6,218 nt of DNA from Prevotellaceae bacterium UBA3627. Its GTDB lineage: Bacteria > Bacteroidota > Bacteroidia > Bacteroidales > Bacteroidaceae. The position numbers and the translations under genes were made by a program. Position 1 is the first letter of the stretch. The number at the start of each line of letters is the position of its first letter. Location: assembly GCA_002373375.1 (NCBI GenBank), contig DFLE01000029.1, positions 1-6,218 on the forward strand, written 5' to 3'. This document shows, piece after piece, positions 1-5,233 of this stretch. Under the pieces are notes generated by a model that saw only the letters and a program-made list of their open reading frames with translations, ran no database searches and was not told the DNA's origin.

Positions 1-111
1 TAAATATTTTAAGAGTCGTGGGTACCCTATTATTTACGCTGCAAAATTAAAGTGAATGTTAAATATTTTAAGAGTCGTGGGTACCCTATTATTTACGCTG
101 CAAAATTAAAG
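1..111. repeat. Tandem pair of 52-bp direct repeats
   Basis: Positions 1-52 and 60-111 are identical over 52 bases and are separated by 7 bases, giving a period of 59. The window starts inside the array, so more copies may lie to the left. Each copy holds the palindrome GGGTACCC (20-27 and 79-86) and ends in a CAAAATTA box that reads as a Bacteroidota -7 element on the minus strand. No protein is convincingly encoded here: the only open frame crosses both repeats and resembles no known family. Confidence 0.9.
42..108 (-). promoter_or_regulatory. Duplicated leftward -7 boxes in the tandem repeats
   Basis: On the minus strand both repeats contain TAATTTTG (42-49 and 101-108), a perfect match to the Bacteroidota -7 consensus TAnnTTTG, followed by GCAGCGTAA. 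The better-formed leftward promoter at 5182-5189 has a very similar tail (GCAAGCGTAA). No -33 TTTG box lies at the expected 19-base distance in either copy, so this is tentative. If real, these are two tandem promoters 59 bp apart serving a gene beyond the left edge. Confidence 0.35.
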
Positions 112-216
112 CGATATTTGAAAATGATTTCCATCCGGTTTCGTACAGGCGAAAATTCCATATTTTGCAAACCGATGATAATTAAGAGTTTAATTTTCAA
201 GGCTACTTTATCGCTC

Positions 217-326
217 TGTAAAAGCTATCGAATCACGTTGTAAAAGCATTCGTTTTACGTTGTAAAAGCTATGCTTTCACGAGATGAAAGCTATCACTTC
301 ACCATGTAAAAGCTATGCTTTGACAC
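217..326. repeat. Array of five contiguous 22-bp imperfect palindromic repeats
   Basis: Five abutting units of exactly 22 bases lie at 217-238, 239-260, 261-282, 283-304 and 305-326. Four begin TGTAAAAGC. The fourth is diverged and begins GATGAAAGC. Most continue with TAT and a TTCAC-like end. Three units can fold on themselves: GTAAAAGC/GCTTTCAC in unit 3 (7 of 8 pairs), GTAAAAGC/GCTTTGAC in unit 5 (7 of 8) and GTAAAA/TTTTAC in unit 2 (6 of 6). There are no spacers between units. The array sits about 120 bases beyond the 3' end of the transposase-like gene at 447-1685, which makes it a candidate substrate or relic of that enzyme. Confidence 0.85.
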
Positions 327-344
327 TTCAAGAGGTGTCAAAGC
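317..344. repeat. Perfect inverted repeat joined to the 22-bp array
   Basis: GCTTTGACAC (317-326) is mirrored exactly by GTGTCAAAGC (335-344). A further T-G and T-A pair extends the stem to 12 pairs around a CAAG loop (329-332). The left arm is the right half of the fifth 22-bp unit, so the array ends in this hairpin. No T tract follows on either strand, so it does not look like a terminator. It resembles a REP-like terminal palindrome. Confidence 0.75.
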
Positions 345-362
345 CCTCATACAAACCAAAAG

Positions 363-405
363 AAGTGCCGCCAGAAACTCTATTTTGAGTTTTCTGACGG
401 CACTT
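363..405 (-). terminator. Long hairpin downstream of the transposase-like gene; likely terminator or REP-like element
   Basis: An 18-base left arm (363-380, beginning AAGTGCCG and ending AGAAACTC) pairs with 387-405. There is one mismatch (C371 against A397), one bulged T and a 6-base TATTTT loop. Read leftward, the stem is followed by TCTTTTGGTTTG, a moderately U-rich tail. It lies about 40 bases past the stop codon of the leftward gene ending at 447, which suits an intrinsic terminator. The GC-rich base and the neighbouring palindromes also fit a REP-like element, and the two roles are compatible. Confidence 0.6.
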
Positions 406-406
406 T

Positions 407-435
407 CCGTTTTGACACTTTGTAAAGCAAAACGG
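407..435. repeat. Short inverted repeat next to the long hairpin
   Basis: CCGTTTTG (407-414) is the exact reverse complement of CAAAACGG (428-435), with 13 bases between that contain a nested CTTT/AAAG. It starts 12 bases past the stop codon of the leftward gene at 447 and one base from the hairpin at 363-405. The decamer TTTGACACTT at 411-420 also occurs within 317-344, which links the palindromes as one family. Confidence 0.6.
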
Positions 436-446
436 GGTAAAACATA

Positions 447-1685
447 TCAAACTGTCAAATAACACTGAGCTATTTCCTCTGCCATATTATTGAGCGCTTG
501 ACAATCCGCACGGCTGATGTGCCGCTTAGCGACATCATACTGCCAGGGACTTAATATCAGGACACGCCCTGCTGCACAGGCATCAAAAAGAGCGTCCGAC
601 GGTTTGTAATAATCGCGGAAGCCATTATCGGTAAGACAGATGAACGGCCACTGCTCATCCAGAAGCACCTGCATCACCTGTTTCTCATGAGGGGAGATGA
701 ATGGCGACACCATCACTGCCCCCTTGCGAGCCGCCAGCACACATGAGTTCTTGTAATTACGCAACGCCTCAGCATCGCCACGTTCCGCTGCTTTCACCAA
801 AGCGCTACGCACGTGCACCACAGCCATTTTCTCTGCCATCAGCAGCATTGTGTTTCCCACACCGTCATAGCTGCGCCCACCTATCACTATATTCCTTTGC
901 ACACAGAAGAAGCCTGGCTTCTGCCGTTTGGTGGCCAACCGCTGAGGATTCATGTCTATATATCTGATAGTGTTAGGCAGTTGCGTGTTATGCCCCATCG
1001 GACGGATGAAAGGCATCTCCGTAAAGACAGGAGACAGCTGGCAATAGCTCTCCTCACCCACTCGCTCACGCAGGCTCGCCGCAGATGTCTCCAGCCGTAC
1101 CGTTTCTTCTTGAAGGCTATTGCCCCTAAGCCCCTCTTGGCTGCACCTCTGTCCTTTCAGGCCGCTTCCCTGCCCCTCTTGGCTGCTTCCTAGTTCTTTC
1201 AGGCCGCTTCCCTGCCCCTCTTGGCTGCTTCCCAGTTCTCCTTGGTAGTTTCCCGGCTTCCCCTGATTGCACCTCTGCCCTTCTTGGTAGTTTCCCCGAA
1301 TATAATTCGGGGCATAAGAAGAAGAAGCCGCTGACCAGGCCCTCCCCAGTTTCTTTGCTCCCTGCCAGAATCCCCTCACCACGCCACGGATGCCAGTGGG
1401 CATGGTTCGCCTTACGTACAACACCGCATGCAGATGGTCAGGCATCAAGCAGAAATGCAGCACCTGCACCTCTGGATGATAATGCGGAATACCCAGCAGA
1501 CTATCCACCAGCGCATTCCCCAGCGCCGTGCGCCTCACCACAGTCTTGTCTGGATTATTGTCAGGCACCTCAAGCCTCCCCAATAGCGACCTCCGGTCAG
1601 GGATAGTCAAAGTAACATGATACAAGCCGACACCCTTCCATGTAGTACCAGGCTCCTGCCATTTCCATTTCTCTTGCTCTGCCAT
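447..1685 (-). CDS. REP-associated tyrosine transposase-like protein (Y1/HUH) with repeat-rich insert and C-terminal extension
   Basis: A 412-residue protein of the IS200-like/RAYT Y1 family: single-strand DNA nickases that act on hairpins with an HUH metal site and one tyrosine. The start is ATG at 1685, because the longer frame at 1691 needs TTG. The core opens with YHVTLTIPDRR (about 22-32). The HUH site is HLH in MPDHLHAVL (H84, H86). The likely nucleophile is Y242 in IRYIDMNP, aligned with the DYIYINP tyrosine of E. coli RayT. These sites lie about 157 residues apart, against about 55 in E. coli RayT, because of a Gly/Gln/Ser-rich insert at roughly 130-190 holding two tandem ELGSSQEGQGSGLK copies. 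Residues after about 260 form an added domain (VSPFISPHEKQ, KPSDALFDACAAGRVLILSPW) that weakly recalls DprA/SLOG Rossmann folds; that is inference. A weak leftward -7 GATATTTG lies at 1734-1741. Palindromic repeats adjoin the 3' end. No insertion-sequence ends were seen, so this is probably a resident gene. Confidence 0.85.
   Translation of the reverse strand: MAEQEKWKWQEPGTTWKGVGLYHVTLTIPDRRSLLGRLEVPDNNPDKTVVRRTALGNALVDSLLGIPHYHPEVQVLHFCLMPDHLHAVLYVRRTMPTGIRGVVRGFWQGAKKLGRAWSAASSSYAPNYIRGNYQEGQRCNQGKPGNYQGELGSSQEGQGSGLKELGSSQEGQGSGLKGQRCSQEGLRGNSLQEETVRLETSAASLRERVGEESYCQLSPVFTEMPFIRPMGHNTQLPNTIRYIDMNPQRLATKRQKPGFFCVQRNIVIGGRSYDGVGNTMLLMAEKMAVVHVRSALVKAAERGDAEALRNYKNSCVLAARKGAVMVSPFISPHEKQVMQVLLDEQWPFICLTDNGFRDYYKPSDALFDACAAGRVLILSPWQYDVAKRHISRADCQALNNMAEEIAQCYLTV
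1155..1238 (-). repeat. In-frame 42-bp tandem duplication inside the transposase-like gene
   Basis: 1155-1196 and 1197-1238 are 42-bp copies that differ at one position (T1191 against C1233). Each encodes ELGSSQEGQGSGLK. Shorter related pieces flank them: CCCCTCTTGGCTGC occurs three times within 1130-1230 and CTTGGTAGTTTCCC twice within 1240-1300. The period is a multiple of three, so copy-number change would keep the frame. The repeat lies in the linker between the HUH motif and the catalytic tyrosine. Confidence 0.9.
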
Positions 1686-1809
1686 ATACAATTGTTTTAT
1701 ATACTAAACGCAGAAACAACCGCAGTTATTGCACAAATATCTTGCGCTATCTCCCTCAGACGTCAGTTCCTCCGACTATCACTCGCGGCATCCTCATGTT
1801 CTTCTTCTT

Positions 1810-1840
1810 TTTGCAATTAAATAATATTTTATTACCTTTG
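1810..1840 (+). promoter_or_regulatory. Bacteroidota sigma-ABfr-type promoter for the DUF2284 gene
   Basis: A -33 TTTG (1810-1813) and a -7 TACCTTTG (1833-1840) are separated by exactly 19 bases, matching the Bacteroidota consensus TTTG-N19-TAnnTTTG. Transcription would start near 1846-1850, giving a leader of about 50 bases before the ATG at 1901. It is the best-formed promoter in the window. Confidence 0.8.
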
Positions 1841-1900
1841 CAATAGTTTCTTCCTTATTTAAGGTTTAGACCCCATCAAACAAAACGACGAACACCACTG

Positions 1901-2443
1901 ATGACAGAACGCACATACACCACGGAGAGATATACGGCGGAGCTGGACGCTGAGACGTATATCGAGAGGTTTCGCAGGGCTGACTATTTCCTGAAACTGT
2001 GTCAGCAGTGTGGTAACTACGGGCGTCGCTATGGCTGTCCGCCGTATGACCATGACCCGCTCACGGTGCTTCAGAGGTATGACAGGGTGCAGATTATCGG
2101 CGTGAAGGTTACGCCGCATGACAAGACTCTGCCGCTGTCTGCCACAGGCGACATGATACGCCCCGTGACGGCGACGCTGAATGAGGAACTGCTGGAGTTG
2201 GAACGGTCATCAGGTGGTATGTGCTTCGGTTTCGCAGGCTCATGTCCATATTGCGGAGATGCACAGTGCGCCAGGATTGAGGGCAAGCCTTGCAAGCATC
2301 CCGACAAGGTGCGTCCGTCATTAGAGGCATACGGTTTTGACGTAAGTCTGACAGCCAAGGAACTGTTAGGCATAGAGATAAAATGGAGCGAGCAAGGCTT
2401 ACTGCCTGAATACCTGACGCTGGTAGGCGGTGTGTTTTACTAA
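1901..2443 (+). CDS. DUF2284 cysteine-rich predicted metal-binding protein
   Basis: A 180-residue soluble protein with no signal peptide or membrane segment. It has the cysteine layout of the DUF2284 family, whose members are predicted to bind metal or an iron-sulfur cluster and have no settled function. The first cluster is C34-x2-C37 and C46 in CQQCGNYGRRYGCPPYD. The second is C108, C115, C118, C123 and C131, running through CPYCGDAQC and ending in CKHPDKVRPSLEAYG, the family's most recognisable segment. Eight cysteines in this arrangement would suit one or two clusters; that is inference. ATG at 1901 is the only usable start in frame after the promoter at 1810-1840. The gene has its own promoter and is divergent from the transposase-like gene. 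The FKBP gene follows on the same strand after 148 bases, probably as a separate transcript. Confidence 0.88.
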   Translation: MTERTYTTERYTAELDAETYIERFRRADYFLKLCQQCGNYGRRYGCPPYDHDPLTVLQRYDRVQIIGVKVTPHDKTLPLSATGDMIRPVTATLNEELLELERSSGGMCFGFAGSCPYCGDAQCARIEGKPCKHPDKVRPSLEAYGFDVSLTAKELLGIEIKWSEQGLLPEYLTLVGGVFY

Positions 2444-2471
2444 ATAAAGAAATGGAGCCATTTTACTTATA

Positions 2472-2511
2472 AATTCATGAACAATCTCTGTATAATTCAT
2501 GGTAATTCATG
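2472..2511. repeat. AATTCATG repeats between the DUF2284 and FKBP genes
   Basis: AATTCATG occurs at 2472-2479, 2494-2501 and 2504-2511, with start spacings of 22 and 10 bases. The last two form TTCATGG-TAA-TTCATGT. The stretch 2494-2515 matches 5045-5066, upstream of the transporter gene, at 21 of 22 positions, so this is a shared element rather than random AT-rich sequence. It sits about 80 bases before the FKBP start codon, where an operator would be expected, but it could also be a dispersed intergenic repeat. Confidence 0.75.
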
Positions 2512-2591
2512 TTAATACAATATAAACGATATTTGTCTAAAATAAAACTGAAATCATAAATTCCTGTTATATTTCTGTAAAAACATAGTTT

Positions 2592-2990
2592 ATGGCAAAA
2601 AGAGAATACATACTACAGAACAAGGCATGGCTGGAGGCCAAGGCTAAGGAAGAGGGGGTAAAGGCTCTTCCCAAAGGCATATACTACAAGGTGCTGAGCG
2701 AGGGCAACCAAGACAGCAAACAGCCTAACGTGCGCAGCATCATCACCGCACACTATACAGGCAAGACCATCAACGGCAAGCAGTTTGACAGCAGCAGGGG
2801 TGGCGTACCGTTGGCTTGCAGGCTCTGCGACCTTATCGAAGGTTGGATTATCGCCATGCAGCAGATGCACATAGGCGACAAGTGGGAGGTGTATATCCCT
2901 GCCGAGATGGGCTACGGCAAGTTCTCGCAGCCCGGCATTCCCGGCGGCTCCACGCTGATATTTGAGATTGAGTTGGTAGGCATAGCGTGA
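2592..2990 (+). CDS. Cytoplasmic FKBP-type peptidyl-prolyl cis-trans isomerase
   Basis: A 132-residue protein that should catalyse cis-trans isomerisation of proline peptide bonds and may assist folding. Residues 1-45 form a charged helical lead-in (NKAWLEAKAKEEG) and then the KGIYYKVLSEG strand typical of FklB/FkpA-like proteins. The FKBP domain covers about 48-132: AHYTGK (Y55), FDSS (F65, D66), LIEGW (I82, W85), a GYGKF turn (Y108), and IPGGSTLIFEIELVGI (F124). These match the hydrophobic pocket of FKBP12, though the usual second aromatic of that pocket is not obvious in GGVPLACRL. There is no signal peptide or lipobox, so it is cytoplasmic, unlike the exported FkpA and Mip. ATG at 2592 gives the usual family length. 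Only weak -7 candidates lie upstream (GATATTTG at 2528-2535, TATATTTC at 2568-2575). It converges on the transporter gene 25 bases away, with no clear terminator between. Confidence 0.92.
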   Translation: MAKREYILQNKAWLEAKAKEEGVKALPKGIYYKVLSEGNQDSKQPNVRSIITAHYTGKTINGKQFDSSRGGVPLACRLCDLIEGWIIAMQQMHIGDKWEVYIPAEMGYGKFSQPGIPGGSTLIFEIELVGIA

Positions 2991-3015
2991 TTATATAAGA
3001 CAGGAGGAGGACAGT

Positions 3016-4974
3016 CTATCCCTCAAACATATACCCAAAGCCTGTACGGCTGACGATATTCCGGGCATAAGGTCCCAGTTTCTTACGCAGACGGGTGATA
3101 TTGACGTTTACCGTACGGTCGGTCACCACTACCCCAGCCCATACAGTGTCCATCAATTGCTGGCGCGAGAGCACCTTACCACGGTTTGCCAGTAACAGGT
3201 GGAGCAGCGCGAACTCCGTAGGGGTAAGACTTACAGGAGCTCCGTCAATGGTGGCAGTCTTCTTGTCAAGGTCAAGCTGCAGTCCGTTAAAGCCGAGCGT
3301 ATGCCTGCCCAGGCGTGCCTCCACCACATTTATCACATAGTCGCCAATCTTCTCACAATCTGCCACGATATCGCCGTACAGAGTGCCGAGGGCATAGGAG
3401 CACTGATGAGCATTGACATTGTTGGCAGTCTCAACCCTTATCACGTCGCGCATCTCGTTAATGTCCTTCTCTATGGAGAGGGAATCACTGAGCGAGAGGT
3501 CCTTGCGCCTGCCGCTGACCACCACTATCATCTGTACCACAGCCTCGTTTACCAGCCGTAGCATATCGTGTATCATGGTGTATTGCGTGGCAGTCAAATC
3601 CTCCTTACCCTTGCGCAGATGCCTTACGGTGCGTCCTATCTTGAAACAAGCATCACCGATGGACTCCAGTTCGCCTATCTGTCGCAGCATCATACGCACC
3701 TTTTCCTTTGTATCGTCAGAAAGACGCTCGTTGCTCACCTGCTCCAGGTAGTTGGCTATCTCTATCTCCATATTGTCGGCTATGGTCTCATAGCGCTCTA
3801 TGCGGGCATACTGTGCCTCAAGCTCCTTCTTGTCCTTCTCATCAATCAACGCGCACACAATGCCAAACATGCGGTGCATACGCTCTGCATAGTGCACCAC
3901 CTCTTTCTGCGCCTGCAGCACCGCTATCTCAGGGGTCTGCATCACGCCGCCACTGATGAAGTGCACCGTGGTGGGCTGTTTCTCGTCTGTCTTGTTTTCT
4001 GGCAGAAGTTTACATACTATACGTTCCAGCTGTGGTATCAGTCCTATGAGCAGGGCTGTATTGAGGACGTTGAAACAGGTATGGAACATGGCGAGCACAA
4101 CGGGGATGCGTGCCGACTGCCCAGCCGATAACGGGTCATACCCTACGAATCCGCACACCATATCTACGAAAGGATAGAACACTATGAGCACCCATATAAC
4201 ACCGAAGACATTGAACAGCAGGTGTGCCAGCGCTGCCCTGCGAGCCTCTGTACCCGCACCAAGTGCAGCAAGGTTTGCCGTTGCCGTGGTGCCGATGTTC
4301 TCGCCCATAACCAAGGCTATGCCCATGTAGATAGGCAGCACGCCGGTAGAACAGAGCAATATGGTGATAGCCATCATCGCAGCCGATGACTGCACCACGC
4401 AGGTTATTATGGTACCAGCAGCAAGGAAAGCCAGAATAGTGCGATAGCTGTTGGTGTCAAACGAAGCGAAGAAACTTACCACATCGGCATTGTGGGCAAG
4501 GTCCATGTCACGCCCTACGCTGCTCAGCATTACCAATGACCAGAACAGGAAACCCAGTCCGAAGAGCAAATCGCCTGCCACACGGTGGCGCTTCTTGTAT
4601 ATGAGCACCATGCCGACAAGGAAAGCGGGGAACACTATGAGGGTAAGGTCAAGATTGTAGCCCAGCGACATAATCCATGCCGTAAGCGTAGTACCAATGT
4701 TGGCACCCATTATCACGGATATGGCCTGCGCCAGCGTGAGCAGTCCCGCCGACACGAACGACACTGTCATCACAGTAGTGGCAGATGAAGACTGCACGGC
4801 ACAAGTCACCAGCATACCTGTAAGCATACCGCTCAGTCTGTTGCTGGTCATGCGAGCCAACACATGTCGCAGGCTCGGGCCTGCCATCTTCTGCAAGGCG
4901 TCGCTCATGGTCTTCATACCGTATATGAGCAGTGCCAGCGAACCAAGTAACCTGAATATCAAATCTATCTCCAT
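3016..4974 (-). CDS. Na+/phosphate cotransporter with PhoU domain fused to a PhoB/OmpR-type winged-helix DNA-binding domain
   Basis: A 652-residue inner-membrane protein in three parts. Residues 1-325 are a Na/Pi cotransporter with both inverted-repeat signatures: CAVQSSSATT (58-67) with MGANIGTT (89-96), and CVVQSSAAM (192-200) with MGENIGTT (223-230), among many hydrophobic segments. Residues about 350-555 are a PhoU-like helical domain (ERYETIADNMEIEIANYLEQ, IGELESIGDACFKIGR, DCEKIGDYVINVVEAR), presumably cytoplasmic. The family normally ends about here. This protein continues with a full winged helix at about 563-652: SLTPTEFALLHLLL, VLSRQQLMDTVW, recognition helix DRTVNVNITRLRKKLG (619-634) and wing SRTGFGYMF. 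R620, R628, R630 and R643 fall where PhoB has DNA-contacting arginines. There is no receiver domain. The frame is continuous across the junction, so this is a real fusion unless misassembled. Two leftward promoter candidates (5182-5189, 4991-4998) and AATTCATG repeats lie upstream. Confidence 0.9.
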   Translation of the reverse strand: MEIDLIFRLLGSLALLIYGMKTMSDALQKMAGPSLRHVLARMTSNRLSGMLTGMLVTCAVQSSSATTVMTVSFVSAGLLTLAQAISVIMGANIGTTLTAWIMSLGYNLDLTLIVFPAFLVGMVLIYKKRHRVAGDLLFGLGFLFWSLVMLSSVGRDMDLAHNADVVSFFASFDTNSYRTILAFLAAGTIITCVVQSSAAMMAITILLCSTGVLPIYMGIALVMGENIGTTATANLAALGAGTEARRAALAHLLFNVFGVIWVLIVFYPFVDMVCGFVGYDPLSAGQSARIPVVLAMFHTCFNVLNTALLIGLIPQLERIVCKLLPENKTDEKQPTTVHFISGGVMQTPEIAVLQAQKEVVHYAERMHRMFGIVCALIDEKDKKELEAQYARIERYETIADNMEIEIANYLEQVSNERLSDDTKEKVRMMLRQIGELESIGDACFKIGRTVRHLRKGKEDLTATQYTMIHDMLRLVNEAVVQMIVVVSGRRKDLSLSDSLSIEKDINEMRDVIRVETANNVNAHQCSYALGTLYGDIVADCEKIGDYVINVVEARLGRHTLGFNGLQLDLDKKTATIDGAPVSLTPTEFALLHLLLANRGKVLSRQQLMDTVWAGVVVTDRTVNVNITRLRKKLGPYARNIVSRTGFGYMFEG

Positions 4975-4990
4975 ATTATAAGTATCTGTT

Positions 4991-4998
4991 CAAAATTA
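4991..4998 (-). promoter_or_regulatory. Proximal leftward -7 box before the transporter-regulator gene
   Basis: The minus strand reads TAATTTTG, a perfect TAnnTTTG, 16 bases before the ATG at 4974. No TTTG lies 19 bases upstream, so a promoter here would be weak or activator-dependent. The AATTCATG repeats at 5034-5062 begin about 35 bases upstream of the box, a position that suits an activator. Confidence 0.45.
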
Positions 4999-5033
4999 AC
5001 TGTACATATAATTTATTTTTCCCATTAATAAAA

Positions 5034-5136
5034 AATTCATGGCCAATTCATGGAAATTCATGTTAAAAAAGAACCAGTTAACGTGTTTTTCATTCGACAT
5101 AAATTTCCATGAATTTTCCATGAATTTTCATAAATT
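5034..5136. repeat. Two opposed clusters of AATTCATG direct repeats upstream of the transporter-regulator gene
   Basis: On the plus strand AATTCATG occurs at 5034-5041, 5045-5052 and 5055-5062 (spacings 11 and 10). In the opposite orientation CATGAATT occurs at 5108-5115 and 5119-5126, followed by a CATAAATT variant at 5129-5136 (again 11 and 10). The clusters form an inverted repeat around about 45 bases and could pair as an AT-rich hairpin of three 8-9 bp blocks. Each cluster alone contains TTCATGG, four bases, TTCATGG: 7+4 direct repeats like a PhoB box. The region lies between the AraC gene and the transporter gene. Confidence 0.85.
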
Positions 5137-5181
5137 ATTATATAAACCATTTCTGTTCTTCTACTTATATAATTACGCTTG

Positions 5182-5189
5182 CAAAGATA
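5182..5189 (-). promoter_or_regulatory. Distal leftward -7 box for the transporter-regulator gene
   Basis: The minus strand reads TATCTTTG followed by CAAGCGTAA, a strong Bacteroidota -7 element. The -33 is imperfect: TTTC at 5207-5210 with a 17-base spacer. Transcription from near 5176 would give a leader of about 200 bases containing both AATTCATG clusters, which could then fold together in the RNA. It lies just past the stop codon of the AraC-family gene. Confidence 0.6.
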
Positions 5190-5233
5190 CAAAACAAAAG
5201 CCACACGAAAGAAAAAACATGGTTACAATTCGG

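Noticed and set aside
52..243. A 63-residue rightward open frame
   Set aside because: It runs across the tandem repeat and the first 22-bp unit, has low-complexity composition, resembles no family, and has no promoter or good start context.
217..326. Short regularly spaced repeats as a CRISPR array
   Set aside because: The 22-bp units abut with no spacers, are themselves degenerate, and no cas gene is present.
1686..1691. Longer transposase-like protein starting two codons earlier
   Set aside because: That start is TTG; the ATG at 1685 is more natural and begins a sensible N-terminus.
2450..2463. AAATGGAGCCATTT palindrome as a terminator for the DUF2284 gene
   Set aside because: The stem is only 5 AT-rich pairs with a 4-base loop and no U run follows, so it is too weak to call.
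3016..3297. The winged helix as a separate gene or a frameshift artefact
   Set aside because: The frame is open and continuous from the PhoU domain into the winged helix, both domains are complete, and no receiver domain or internal start with promoter is seen.
3568..4131. A 187-residue rightward open frame
   Set aside because: It lies wholly antisense to the transporter-PhoU coding region, whose protein has clear family motifs.
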